From positions 693,391 to 757,390 of the forward strand of contig WIDE01000002.1 of NCBI GenBank assembly GCA_015039315.1: DNA of 64,000 bases, written 5' to 3'. Below the pieces are notes generated by a model. That model made no database searches. It saw only the letters and a list, made by a program, of their open reading frames with translations, and had not been told where the DNA came from. The translations under genes and the position numbers were made by a program. The stretch comes from Clavulina sp. PMI_390. Lineage: Eukaryota > Basidiomycota > Agaricomycetes > Cantharellales > Hydnaceae. Below are positions 28,519-40,239 of the stretch, piece by piece (positions within the stretch are counted from its first letter, which is position 1; each line of letters opens with the position of its first letter).

Positions 28519-31060
28519 TTATTCCATGTCCAACGCTTCATCCTCATCATCAGAAACCACTGCATTATCCGCGGTTGGAGTGACGGAAATTCGGCCAGAC
28601 TCCCCTTCAAGAGTCAAGTCGGCATCGATTTCACCATCAGCGTCATCAACGTCCTCGACATCGCCTTCGGTAGCGCCAGCACCCTCAAGAGTGGTGGCAG
28701 GATTCCCTTCAGGTGGCTCAGACATCTTGGGGAGTGCAATCCCTGGGATTTCCGGCGGTGGCCCAGATAGATCCTTGCCGGTTACTCGTCCCGCTTCTTC
28801 AAGATCTATCAGCCAAAGATGAGCATGATGAGGGCACAAACATGGACAAAGGTATGGAAGAGATATTCTACATACCGATCGGGACACGCCTCATGAGATA
28901 GTCGGTAACCAGTTTCTCGTTCCGTTTATCTTCGGCGTTGAACTTGTTGCGAACCTCCGCGCGGGTACGACCAGGCATGACTCTAGCGATGGACTCAAAG
29001 TCCGTTCCATACATTGCCAAATTCTAGATTCGGGGACGCAATCATCAGGAATAAATAATATCTGGCCATGAAGTCCAGCTCACGTGGAAAAACACGGCTG
29101 TCTCAGCCTGAGTCCACCTTGCACTACCTTTGTGCCGCTTGCTATGGGAGAGCGAATTGACAAACCGATCGCTGTCGCGCTCAAACACCCGCTCGAAGTT
29201 TTCTTCGCGGAACGTGTCTGGACGCTCAACATCAAGAGCCAATTCGTCCGCAGCGACGTTCCCGTCATCATCAATATTGATCTGGGGGGCAAATGAGGAA
29301 GTGGCAATGCCCCCAATCCAATCCTCATCGCCATCGTCTTGAGCATCTTCGTCGAAGAGACGGTCTCTGTCAATATCTTCACCGTTAGGCTCTTGAGTAG
29401 GTGGCGGCGGAGGGGGCGATATTTGACGAGCTTCCTCATTGTCCTCGTAGCGTGGCTTCCCCATCGTAACGTTTCGATCAGCGGTACGCAGCAGATCCCG
29501 TCGGCGGCGATCACGATTGAGGTTGGCTTTCATTCGCTCCCTAATCTGCAGTCGGGTTGACGTGGAACGGCCAACAGGGAGATCCTCAATGAGCGCAGAC
29601 ATGGTAGTGATCGTAGGATCATGCTCCTTGTTCTCAGCGTCAGCATCTTCCTCGGCGATCGCCTCCGCTGTCTTGCGTGGTTTGCGTGGCTTCCGAGGAG
29701 CCGGCGTAGCGCTAGTGCGGCTCGTAGCTCGACGACTTGTCAAGCTATTAGCGGTGGTAGTAGAAGATGCTCGAGCTTTCTGTTTGCGCGGCTTCTTGAC
29801 TTTGACGGGACGAGGTTCAGCATCCGAGTCAGAGTCCTCAACCTCAGAAACGTGAGTCTCCTCTCCCCCTACGTCTTCTTCAGCCTCTGAGCCAGGAGCA
29901 TCGGCAGTGGCATCCGCAAGAGGGTCAGGCGTCTGAATGCGGGATGTCGTCTGGCGCCGTCGCTTGGGCCGAGTGCTAGTGTTCTCTTCGCCATGCTCTT
30001 GCACGGCTGAGACTTTCCGCTTCGAGGGTCGGCTGGAACGTCGAACCCCCGAGGCGGTGGGAGAGTCATTGGTTGTTGTTGTGTCTTCTTGAGTGGACTC
30101 TACCACTTTCTTTGACACTCTGCGAGGTCGTGTTTTCCGAGTGTTACTAACGGTAGGCGGCTCCTCATTAGCGAGAGGTTCCTCGTTATCGTCTTGGTCG
30201 GCTAGAAAAAGCGGCTTGGGTGTTTCTGTCGCTGGAGCGTTGTCACCACTACTTGTGGGTACAGCAGGTGCGCTAGGGCGGTAGGGGGGAAGTTCCACTA
30301 CTACTTGGGCTCGCGGCTGGGGAGGGGGCTCCATAGAGGGAGTAGGTTTTGGAGCAGAGCCACGTGCAGATGGCATACTCGAGGAAAGTATTTGGGGGGC
30401 TGGGACAGAGGTTGGTTGTACGAGTGGCGATAACTGCTGGCGACGAGTAGGAGGAGACATAGTCGCTAACCGAGGGGAAGTTGTGGGAGAGACGTCAGGG
30501 AGTGAAGGGTCCGTGGCTGTTCGATGCGAGGTGCTGGCCTGGGTATGCAGGACTGAGGAGGCACCATGAGCAGACTGGGATGAAGGTTCCCGCACAATAG
30601 TAGCCTGGACAGGTGGGGCACGCGGTCGTATTGTGCTTATAACAGGAGATAGGGATCTATTTAATACTCTTCGCTCGATCGTGGGTGATGCTGGTCGATT
30701 GGAGAGTGTGGGCGAGCGTGGTGCATTTGCTTGATCTCCACCTATGGAGGACGCCCCAGCTTGGCTCGGTGTTTCAGACGCACTATCAGGCGCAATAACA
30801 TGACTGGAAGCAGATGCTTGTTGATGGTCGCTATTCTGAGAATCTTGTGGAACGAGGGTACTCTGGCGAGATGAAGGCGGCCGATTCGATGCAGCTGGTG
30901 CTGCTCTAGCCGTGACTTTGGGGGCAAAGCTTCGCTTATTCTTATCTGAGATATACGGTAGGTATTAGGGCTTTTCATTGATATGTAGATTCTCTGACTG
31001 ACTTATGTGCGAGCTAACGATGGGAGGAACCATAGCATTGAGAGATTTACGTCGAAGGTA
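28519..31060 (-). CDS. BDP1: TFIIIB subunit BDP1 (B''), 5' exon unresolved
   Basis: Exons 29084-30945, 28876-29023 and 28519-28805 are in phase (about 764 codons) after a short first exon I cannot place; the start lies somewhere between about 30.95 and 31.1 kb. The N-terminal KRSFAPKVTARA matches the RFAPKV-type start of yeast Bdp1. A long Ser/Pro/charged linker with NLS-like KKPRKQK follows. The conserved core then reads TTMSALIEDLPVGR, RMKANLNRDRRRRDL, DRFVNSLSHSKRHKG, and the SANT/Myb domain ARWTQAETAVFFH / NLAMYGTDFESIARVMPGR / VRNKFNAEDKRN. The C-terminus is acidic. Established: BDP1 with TBP and BRF1 forms TFIIIB, which positions RNA polymerase III at tRNA, 5S and U6 genes. The 3' end faces the PFK26-like gene, 200 bp away. 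Confidence 0.9.
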
Positions 31061-31094
31061 CCCACAACAACCATAAACAAAACAGCGACCAACC

Positions 31095-32009
31095 ATGGAG
31101 GATGCGGAAGCTGGCTGGTCCCAAGAGGCCTCATTATTACACGGCTCTGCATCAAATGGGTGCGTTGAAACCTACTTCAGCGATGTCTTGACCTCTGTAT
31201 CTGAGCTCTGTATCATCTAGACCATCTATCTACGCTCTAACTCGCAGTGAAGCGACCAAATCCCTCGCCAACCGTCTCATTCATTCACGGGCATATATCC
31301 TATTCTATCTTGCCATGGCGGCTCTGTCTATTACCACCGTCGTGCTTAGCCTGGTGGATGGCTGCCCTGGTTTAGCGTTCTTTATACTCGAAATTATCGT
31401 GAACACCGCCATGATTGCAGAGGTTGGGATACGAATGCTTGCATTGTCTAAAGTAAGCCCATATCCTGACAATGTTTCCGAGACCTCGATCCTCACTCCG
31501 CTTGAATCAGTCATTCTGGAAATCTATCTTCAACTGGGTTGATGTCGCAGTCACTGCGTTCTGTGTCGTGACTGTGCTTGTCGTAGTATCAACCCCTTGC
31601 GCAGCCGGAAGCAAAGGCGAAGAAGTATTCGATACCTTGATTCTCGTCGTTCGTAATATGGTTCAGTTTGGGCGCCTGCTGTCGATCATGCGAAGGTGAG
31701 CACGTCTCTCTCTCTTATTCCCTGCTGCCCCCCTCAATTTCTCATGTGTAAATCTGCAACAGATCTGGAACAAGTATCTGGACTAGACCCAAGCCGATCG
31801 ACCTATCGAGACCACGCCCCTCTGCCCAGGATATTGATATGTCCGACGATGACTATGACGAGTCCAGCTATGCCCGATTAGGTACCTCTGACGTTATATT
31901 TGACGCTCGTCATTCCGCGGCTTCGTCACGGCCGCAGCCGCCATCCTCTCGGCCTGTGGGACCACCTCCACCTGAAGAAGACGAGGACATGTGGGCAAAT
32001 ATCTCTTAG
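31095..32009 (+). CDS. Small voltage-sensor-like (S1-S4) membrane protein
   Basis: 233 aa in exons 31095-31159, 31248-31452, 31511-31695 and 31763-32009, all in phase. Four hydrophobic segments are visible: S1-like YILFYLAMAALSITTVVLSL; S2-like FFILEIIVNTAMIAEVGIRM, with Glu inside the membrane; S3-like FNWVDVAVTAFCVVTVLVVV, with the N-x-x-D signature of ion-channel S3; and S4-like LILVVRNMVQFGRLLSIMRR, with Arg spaced along one helix. The tail (IDMSDDDYDESSYARLG ... PPPPEEDEDMWANIS) is soluble, acidic and Pro-rich. No S5-P-S6 pore follows. Known voltage-sensor-only families include Hv proton channels and sensor phosphatases; here the Arg spacing is not the regular RxxRxxR of Hv1, and no phosphatase is attached. 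Function unassigned. The start codon overlaps the BDP1 5' region. Confidence 0.75.
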
Positions 32010-32155
32010 TTAGTGGTTCTGGATAGGCATTGTTGTTGATGCTCTTGCCGCATCCGTTCTGTTCCACGTTTATATACCTTGCTTCCGATGGAATGGGGAT
32101 TGATTATTCGTCTATATAATATGATATCGTGGGGAGAAGCGCTTTTAACTGATAC

Positions 32156-33336
32156 CTAGCTGGCAGGACTAGAAGGCTGTGGACTCTCTGGAGTCGGAGC
32201 CGGTTTCTGAGGTTCCGCTAATTTCTGTCGCATTTTTCTGATATGCCTCCAACGTGCTCGCATCATCCGGAATGTTAGTGCACTAGTGATAATACCGAGA
32301 GTGAACCTGGACGTAGGGCGTCAGCGGACTGGTGCCATGAGGTTACGAATGGTGACGTACCAGGTAGCAGCATATGTGAGGTGCATGTTTCGCAGCTCTA
32401 CGTGTGATGTCCGACCAAGGGGCTCGCCAGCGGCAACCAGCTGCATTGCTTCTGCTGAATCACCATCTGAAGCGATATAAGAAATATAATGAGGAGAGAA
32501 ACAAAAAGTGGGCATAGGGGCCAAGACTCACCAAATATGGCCTCGACATAGACGGGTTGCACTCCATTAGCCTCGCCACCCGCAAAGTTTGCAATGGCCT
32601 CCACATCAGCCCAGTACCACTCTCCCTTGCCTGGCTTATTGTCAGGAGTGAAAGAATTCTTGACCTGAGAGCATCGAAGCAATCCGAGGACCTCGACAAC
32701 ACCGGTGTGCTTGGCAAGAGCCGCAGGGTTTTTTATTAGCTCCGAAGACACAAAGCCTCGGTTCACCAAGATAGTGGACGCGCCGTCGCTACGAACGAGA
32801 GGGGTTATAATGTTATACCCTTGTACATTCTCGCGAGACTTTGGTCCTAAAAGTATCGAGTGGGCATGATCCCACACGCCAGACACTAGCACTTTACGGT
32901 ACTCAAAGTTGGGCAGTTCTATAATGCTGAACAAAAGTGAAGCACGGCATGAGATATCATTTATGACAATAAACGATGCGACTTACTTGACATTTCGCGG
33001 GAGCTTGATGGGTGCGCGTTGCAATTTGTCCTGCAAGTCGTCTATCAATGCTACCTTCCACTCAAGCCGTCCCACTTGCCAGAAGCCCAACCCAAGACAG
33101 ACAACTGGCATAAATGGGAGAATGACCATTGGCAAGAAATGAAAGAATCCTCTGTGGCCTCTTGGCCCAAAACGACCATGCATCTTGGGGTCGGATTTGG
33201 CGTGCTCATCTCCCCAGTTCCCTAGTCTCTTTCCACTAGATAGTTGCCGAGATGGGGCCCGAGGATAGAGTGGCTCCCGTAGAGTACTCCGGAGCACAGA
33301 GCGATGCAAGTTAAATCGAAGGGCATAGGCCTGCAT
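32156..33336 (-). CDS. SHY1: SURF1/SHY1 cytochrome c oxidase assembly factor
   Basis: 333 aa in exons 32987-33336, 32532-32926, 32361-32466 and 32156-32306 (phases agree). The N-terminus is basic and hydroxylated (MQAYALRFNLHRSVLRSTLR, start ATG 33336), as for a mitochondrial presequence; an upstream in-frame codon at 33399 would add 21 less presequence-like residues. TM1 is FLPMVILPFMPVVCLGLGFW followed by the SURF1 hallmark QVGRLEWKVALIDDL. The intermembrane-space part has VSGVWDHAHSILLGP, LVNRGFV and GEWYWADVEAIA. The conserved HLTYAATWFTLGIITSAL forms the second TM helix. Established: inner-membrane protein that promotes Cox1 maturation and haem insertion in complex IV. Divergent neighbour is SLA2; the 3' end is 147 bp from the voltage-sensor-like gene. 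Confidence 0.93.
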
Positions 33337-33429
33337 TTTGAGGCTGTGACTCGGCCGCGGTCCCTTCGGACACACCCTGTGACATCGTCCAACTTTCATT
33401 CCATCCTATTCTGTTGGCAAAGACCAACC

Positions 33430-36400
33430 ATGTATGTTCTAGGACCCATCACACCATCTGCGACACTGCGCTAACTATCCGTCATCCAAGGTGGTCTGGA
33501 CGGTCGGAAGGTCGTGACGATGTTCACTATCCGACACGGCCCGTTGACAGAGAGAAGGCCGAAACTGAACTTACTGTGAACATCAAAAAGGCGACAAACC
33601 CGGACGAGACTGCTCCAAAGGCTAAGCACGTTCGAAGTGGGTGTCTGATAGGAGATATTCCATGGTGTTTGCTGACATCGTCGCGGTGACGCCAGAATGT
33701 ATCGTCTACACCTGGGATTACCACTCGTCGATCTCAATTTGGTCCGGCCTCCGGGTGCAGCCCATCCTGTCCGATGAAGTCCAAACCTACAAAGCCCTTA
33801 TCACTGTCCACAAGATTCTTCAGGAAGGGCATCCTGTTGTAAGTGTCGTGCTCAGCTGCTGTGCCGAGAACTGCGGTCCAAGCCTTTCCTACCTATAGAC
33901 ACTCAAGGAGGCTCAAAACCAAACTGGCTGGCTAGAGACCTGTGCACGTACAGTAGGCCACGATGGTGGTGGACGAGGTACTTTATCCTTGTCTCATTTC
34001 TGCAAATAATCTCTAAGTATACGCCTTCTGAAGGGTACGGCTCACTCATTCGGGCATACGTTGCTTTCATCCTTGCCAAGCTGAGGTTCCACCGCCACCA
34101 CCCCGAATTCAACGGCCTCTTCGAGTACGAGGAATATATCAGCCTGAAGAATATCGATGATCCTAATGAAGGGTGCGCAGTTTCTTGGTTGTTCGTTTCA
34201 CCCGTTGATCATTTCTCTTTTTCCGATTAGGTACGAAACCATATCCGATCTCATGAACCTTCAAGATCAGATCGAGTCCTTCCAAAAGCTCGTCTTTGCA
34301 CACTTCCACGCGTCTGCAAATAACGAGTGCCGGATATCATCGCTTGTGCCTTTCGTCAAGGAGAGCTATGGTATCTACCGTTTCATCACGAGCATGATGC
34401 GCGCCTTGCATAGGAGTAAGTCTTCTCCTGAGTGCCCACCGAATTGTATTGAACGTGAAGCTTTCCGCAGGACTCGACGACATGGAGGCGTTGGACCCTC
34501 TTCGCCAGCGATACAATGCGCAGCACGTTAACCTGCGAAAGTTCTACTACGAATGCTCTAACCTGAAATATCTCACCTCTCTCATCAACGTTCCCAAGCT
34601 TGGCCAGGTATGCCACAACCATTGTTGTATTCACATTCAAGCCAGAACTGACGCATGTCCCTTTCTGTGGTAGGAACCTCCAAATTTGACTGATGCAGGC
34701 GATACGCCAGACCTTCCAAAACGACCAACAACCGCTGCTCCTCCCAAGTCTCCACCCCCAGCAGCTGCTACTCCACCTGTCGACGCCGCTATGCTCTCCG
34801 AACAGGCACGAATGCTCAAGGAATATGAAGATAAGCAAGCCGCGCTCATCGCCCAACGGGAGGCGGAGGAGCGTGCACGTCAGGCAGCTGAAGCTCAACG
34901 ACTGCGCGACTTTGAGGAAGCGCAACGTCAGCAAGCAGAGCGGGAACGTTTGGCTCAGGAGCGATTGATGCAAGAGCAGGTGATGCAATATAATAACCAG
35001 GTTGCTGGGCGTCAGCAAGAGCTTGAAAGAGAGATTCTTGGTATGCGTGGCCAGTACGAGCGTGATCAACTGCTCCTCGAGCAGTATGACAGGGTACGAA
35101 CCTCGTCATCTTCGCTCAGGCTTCTCTGTACCTGTACTAACGTTTAATAACACGGGTAGAGGGTGAAAGCACTCGAGCAAGAGCTCATGGCTGTCGGCGC
35201 CAATGTCCAATCACAACTTGCGACCAAAGACGAACTAATCAAGCAACTGCAAGATCAAGTCATTCTCTGGCGTAACAAATACGAAGCCCTGGCTAAGCTC
35301 TACAGCCAACTACGAACAGAGCACTTGGACATGCTTAGCAAATTCAAGCAGATGCAGCTTAAGGCCAACTCTGCGCAAGAGGCAATCGACAAGATGGAGC
35401 GTATGGAGAGGGACGTCAAGGCGAAGAACCTCGAGCTTGCGGACATGATTCGCGAGCGTGATCGTGCAAGGTTTGATCTTGACCGAATCAAATCGGTATG
35501 GAAGTTTGTTGGGTCATTGTATGTTCAAACTGACGCCCTTTTCAGTCTCACAAGGATGAGATCGACAGACTCCGACGCGATCTTGATTTCGCGAACGAGC
35601 GAGCGGACGATAACTCTCGCAACAAGGGCTCTGAAATGCAGTCCATGATGAAGAAGTACAATCGCCAGCTGAATGAGCTTGAAGATTCACTCCGAGTAAG
35701 CTTCCATCTGCTTTTCCAACATGTTCCTTCGCTTCTCACGATGCATCGTACGCTAGTCCAAGCAACTGCAGATCGAGGATCTTCTTGCCAAGGTTGATGG
35801 CCACCAAGATGACATCGAGCGACTTCGGGACGAAAAGGATCAGGAGATTGCCATCATCCAGGAGGGCCTTGATACTACCATTCAACAACTCGCCCAAGCT
35901 CAATCCGATCAGGGCGTGGTTGATCTGGCTACCAATGCTCAGATCGACACGCTTATTTTGGACAACCGGAAGAAGCTCAACGACATCATTGGTCAGCTGT
36001 TGCTAATTTTGTATAATTACTGGCTACTAACTCTTTGCTTTAGACTCTATTCTGCAGGCTTGCGTACAAAAAGTCGATGATGCCATCTACGAGCTTGAAT
36101 CGCCCAGTCAGGCTGGCAACCTGAACTCCACACCCGAGTACACTCTTTCAATGATTGAGAAGGCGATGAATACTGCAAACGAGTTCGCCACCACGTTTGT
36201 CCTTTACCTCAATGGTGACGAAGGTGGCGATCACGTCGAGGTCATCAAGGGCTCAAACGACTTGGCCCAATCGCTCGCGGATGTCCTTATCAACACCAAG
36301 GGTATTACCCGCCTAACCCAGAACGACGAGGCTGCCGACAAGCTTGTCGCCACTGCCAAATCGGCTGGTGATATTGGGTTGCGTTTCTTCCTCAACCTAC

Positions 36401-37272
36401 AGTCGTACAAACTGGACCTCATCAAACCTGCTCAGCGAGAGGAGGTTCTGGCGAGGAACAGTGGAGAGACTCGCGCGGCTCTATCGAAGCTGTCTGAGGC
36501 CGTTGATCAACTTGTTCCCAAGGGCAAGAGTTCCGTGAACACTTCTAGTGGTGATATTGGGGACATCGTTGAGCGTGAGATGCTTGGCGCTGCCAGGGCC
36601 ATCGCGGCTGCCACTCAACGTCTCCAGGAGCTCATCGACCGCCCACGTGACTCCTCGAAATATCATGCTATGGACGTCAAGGTCCACGATGCCATCCTTG
36701 CCGCTGCGCTCGCCATTACAAGTGCGATCGGCCGCCTCATTCAAGCTGCGACTGAGTCGCAGCAAGAGATCGTCGCTGCGGGCAAGGGCTCAAGCACCTC
36801 ACAGCAATTCTATAAGAAGAACAACAGATGGACGGAAGGTCTTATCTCTGCTGCCAAGGCCGTTGCGTTCTCCACCAACCTGCTCATTGAGAGCGCTGAC
36901 GGCGTGCTCTCCGGGACGCACTCCTTGGAGCAGCTCATCGTTGCGTCGAACGAGGTGGCTGCTGCTACCGCTCAGCTCGTCGCTGCCTCTCGTGTTAAGG
37001 CTTCATTCATGTCCAAGACTCAAGACAAGCTCGAGGCTGCCGCCAAGGCCGTCACCGATGCATGCAAAATGCTCGTCCGTCAAGTCAAGGACATTTCTGC
37101 CAAGCAGACCGAGGACGAGCATGTGGATATTGGTGCGAATGCCCACGAGTTCAAGGTGCGGGAGATGGAGCAACAGGTGGAGATTCTCAAGCTCGAGAAG
37201 GAACTAGGTGCGGCGAGGAGGAGATTAGGGATCCTGCGGAGGGCTGGTTATCATGCGGATGCAGACGAATAA
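33430..37272 (+). CDS. SLA2: SLA2/END4 (HIP1R) endocytic adaptor, first exon uncertain
   Basis: Exons: (33430-33435?), 33558-33636, 33696-33838, 33899-33977, 34034-34172, 34231-34415, 34471-34607, 34674-35093, 35160-35495, 35546-35695, 35757-35991, 36045-37272. ANTH domain: TELTVNIKKATNPDETAPK, CIVYTWDYHSS, KILQEGHPV, GYGSLIRAYVAFILAKLRFH. Then a Pro-rich stretch (PTTAAPPKSPPPAAATPP) and a long Gln/Glu/Arg coiled coil (about 34790-35990). The C-terminal talin-like I/LWEQ (THATCH) actin-binding module contains AARAIAAATQRLQELIDR, FYKKNNRWTEGLISAAKAVA, ASNEVAAATAQLVAASRVK and MEQQVEILKLEKELGAARRR. Established: links PI(4,5)P2 membrane and clathrin to F-actin during endocytosis and polar growth. 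The start is unclear: a 6-nt exon (ATG-TAT) at 33430 joined to GCC at 33558 gives the typical short N-terminus but is unproven. Confidence 0.92.
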
Positions 37273-37511
37273 TAGTCCTACTTTGCTGCTCGTCTTGTTT
37301 CTCATCATGGACTTTTCTCTGTGCGCTACGGATAGCCTCGTTATTTTACGTTTTCACACTTGGCCGTTGGGCTGGATGAATAAAACGTGCTCTAATTGCA
37401 GCAGCGGAGATCAAGTCATGGGCTCACTTTGATATAAACATGCGAATTGGTTCCCAAGAATACAAAATGCAGAAGTGTGAAAGATACAAAAAAAATCATG
37501 GCTAAGGGACT

Positions 37512-38484
37512 TCATTCGTCATTGTACTTGATTTTCATTGACCCGAATGTCGAGTGGATGGTGAGCATATCCACAGGCCAATCATCGGAGCCAGAAGAGG
37601 CTAACTCATCAGCGAAGTCAGCATTGGCCCGCGAAAAGTCGATCCCTCTAATGTCACCAATGAATGAGATCCCGACCCCTCTCTCCATCGATAAAGTGTT
37701 CGAGTTGGCAGCGATTGCTGAGGACGGCTTATATGAACCGCGCAAGGTGCGGTGACGTACAAGACCGCGAAAATCGCGGGGGAGGGCTACGTCCACCTTG
37801 TCGAACGTAGAGACTGCCACGATGTTGAGGCGCTGGCTCCCTCTCGACGCCTAGATCGAACCGAAAGTTAGCCTCAGCACAGCGCTCATACTCGCAAAAT
37901 GGCGTACAATCTTGAGCTTCACGGACCCATGGGAAGATCGAGCATCCAACCTTGCAGGGAGCGATGTGATGGATCCACGGACTACCCTCACGTTTGCCTT
38001 TACTTTCCCATACGTGGAATACAGCTGCAAATGAGGTTCGGGGCCAGGATACTTGTCGCGTATACCAGGACCATTACTATTCAACAACTTGGCCAAGAAT
38101 CCTTGGCTCTGTTGAGCGTTCGCCTCCGAAATAGTAGACCCCATCGAGGGCGATGAGATAAGAACGACGGGGGAAGGAGGAAGGAAGGGAGGGCGTGGAA
38201 GAGTCGGGTCTATTGTCCAGCTGCCCTTGACAGAATCCCGCACATTCCGGATTGAGACATAGTTCGTTGGAGGAGTGATGAAGGGTTTCATCTGCTCAAC
38301 GGGCTTGAGAGTAGAGCAACTTGCTTCCCCTTGAGGGAAGCGGCTCACAGTGGCATGCACGTAAGAAGGTGGAACATCCGTGGACTGGAGACAATTTAGC
38401 AACGTCCTGAACTGGGGAGGATAAGTCGCAACTTACCTCAGGGGCCGACCACGCCATCGAGGTTGTAACGGTCTTTTCGTCCAT
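37512..38484 (-). CDS. Array copy A: beta-rich fungal family (DUF7330-like)
   Basis: 287 aa in exons 38437-38484, 37908-38384 and 37512-37850 (ATG 38484; an in-frame ATG at 38520 is possible). Exon 1 ends in APE, as in the sister copies. Exon 2 carries the family block: VPPSYVHA, FITPPTNYVSIR, DSVKGSWTIDPTLPRPPFLP, LQLYSTYGKVKANVRVVRG, ARLDARSSHGSVKLKI. Exon 3: QRLNIVAVSTFDKVDVALP, DFRGLVRHRT, GVGISFIGD, SSGSDDWPVDMLTIHSTFG, ending KIKYNDE. Repeated G-x-V alternation suggests a beta-sheet or beta-helix fold such as in DUF4097/DUF7330-type proteins; no signal peptide or catalytic motif is seen. Function unknown. This copy is the shortest, with a reduced linker before the core. Confidence 0.85.
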
Positions 38485-38580
38485 GTTGATGGTATTGGCG
38501 AATTGTGGAGTAATTGTCAAACTGATGTGAATGAAGACCCAAATTCTAGAGTGGGGTAGCTTTATAGCAGTCGATCAGTC

Positions 38581-38594
38581 CGCAGGAGCCTGCG
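38581..38594. promoter_or_regulatory. Inverted repeat CGCAG-N4-CTGCG upstream of copy A
   Basis: Perfect 5-bp arms (CGCAGGAGCCTGCG) about 97 bp 5' of the copy A start codon. The same element recurs upstream of copies B and D, with a half-site before C, so a regulatory role is inferred. Confidence 0.55.
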
Positions 38595-38825
38595 TACTCA
38601 GCCGAACTGTGCCCGCAGTGCGGCAGAGACCAGATGATGTCGAGAACCATGTGGACGCCTCAAATGGATAGAGATGCGCATGTTACCGGTTTGCAAAGCG
38701 GTGGATGTAGAAAGAATTGTTGTCGTACATATTGAGATAGTGTCAACTAATGTACAAGCAGCACTAAATTAGATGCCAGCAAATGGGCCATAGGTAGATA
38801 AAAGCTGGCACTCAAAGAGCCAGCA

Positions 38826-39886
38826 TTATTCGTCATTGTACTTGATCTTGATATTCTCATACGTCGCCTCAACGGTGAGCATGTCTGCAGGCCAATCATC
38901 CGAACCAGATGACGTATTATCATCTGCGAAATCAACCTTCCATCGTGAAAAGTCAATTTCGCTCCAGTTTCCGATGAATGACGTTCCAACCCCCTTCTCT
39001 ACCGAGAATGTGTTTGACTGGGAAGCGACTGCTTGCGATGGTTTGTATGAGCCCCATTGCGTACGGTGACGCACCAGGCCACGGAAATCTCGTGGTAGTA
39101 GAATTTCTACAGTCTCATGTCCAGAGACCGCGACGATGTTTAGTCGTTGTGCACCTCTTGAAGCCTGCCGAAGAAATTTGTGGTTGGCTCAATGTCTCCC
39201 AAACATGGCATGGGCGAAAAAAGACGTACAATATTAAGCTTCACAGACCCATAGATAGACCTCGCATCTATTCTTGCAGGCGCAGATATCCTAGATCCCC
39301 GAACAACCCTCACATTTGCTTCTACTCTGCTATATGTGGAATACAGCTTCAGATGAGGCTCGGGTCCATTGTATTTGTCCTGCACAGTAGTTCCTATATG
39401 ACCACGGAAGAGTTTCGAAAAGAATCCTTTCGGTTCTTGAGGAGTGCTAGGGGTGGTAGGTGGAGTGGAGGATGAGGGATCATTGGCGGCTGGACGTAGA
39501 AAGGGTGGGCGTGCAAGTGTGGAATCGATTGTCCAGCTGCCTTTGACACTGTCACGCGTCGACCGAAGGGAGACATAGTTGGTCGGTGGGGTTGTGAAGA
39601 TTTTAGTGGGCTCAACGGGCTCGAGTGGAGGAAGGGGTGGAAGGGGAGCGTCCAGGAATGGGCGCGATGGATCTCCCAGGCTCGAGGGCTCGGTAGGCAA
39701 GGGGGTGCCATTCACATCGGGAGCGCGCACGTATGCTGGAGGGACATCTGTTGTCTATGGAGAGATGTTTAGATGTTTGATGATGTTGGTGAGAGAACGT
39801 AATGTGACCTCAGGTAACTCAGATACAGCGTTGCTAGCCTCTTTTTGATCCAAGTGGTCGGGGGTATCAACTTTATCGACAAGCAT
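38826..39886 (-). CDS. Array copy B: beta-rich fungal family (DUF7330-like)
   Basis: 313 aa in exons 39809-39886, 39230-39754 and 38826-39164; intron positions are identical to copies A and D. Exon 1 starts MLVDKVDTPDHLDQ and ends ELPE. The core shows VPPAYVRAPDV, TTPPTNYVSLR, DSVKGSWTIDSTLARPPFL, GFFSKLF, KYNGPEPHLKLYSTYSRVEA, ARIDARSIYGSVKLNI. The last exon reads QRLNIVAVSGHETVEILLP, DFRGLVRHRTQWGSYKPS, GVGTSFIGNWSEIDFSRW, SSGSDDWPADMLTVEATY, and ends KIKYNDE. No transmembrane segment or signal peptide is seen. It is intact, so probably functional. Tandem duplication with its neighbours is evident from the shared exon layout. Confidence 0.86.
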
Positions 39887-39995
39887 GGCCAAGGCGTTGG
39901 GTAGGAGGAAGGGATTGAGTCATGTTTACGAACGGAGCCGTTATTATGAGGGCTTCGCTAATGCGGGGGCGTGCGAATAGGACTCCGCTCAGATC

Positions 39996-40008
39996 CGCAG
40001 AACCTGCG
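39996..40008. promoter_or_regulatory. Inverted repeat CGCAG-N3-CTGCG upstream of copy B
   Basis: CGCAGAACCTGCG, 110 bp 5' of the copy B start. It is followed by CACCGCCATCGGTATC, which resembles the sequence following the element before copy D (CTGCCATCGGTACTC). Confidence 0.55.
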
Positions 40009-40239
40009 GATTTCCTGCACCGCCATCGGTATCTGCAATTCTACGGGGAAACGCTTGCGGCACGGCCATATGCTTGGCAGCTTCTAATTCAGTCAGAAAA
40101 TGACAGGCGATGCCAACCCAAGTTAGCTACCGTAGGGTACTTGCCAAGATTGTCTTCATGTGAGATACATCAAGGGCCAATTTGGTAGATACACGGGAGA
40201 ATACAGGGGTACTAGAAATCATGACTTCAAAAGCAGCAA

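Noticed and set aside
29517..29855. Plus-strand open frame opposite BDP1
   Set aside because: Shadow of the charged BDP1 linker; no start context or splice support.
30742..30978. Alternative minus-strand open frame starting MKSPNTYRISQ
   Set aside because: It is out of frame with the continuous BDP1 reading frame (FAPKVTARA ...), which is supported by homology, so it is not taken as the BDP1 start.
34386..35069. 227-codon minus-strand open frame
   Set aside because: It is antisense to the SLA2 coiled coil and low in complexity (Leu/Ser/Trp-rich); typical shadow.
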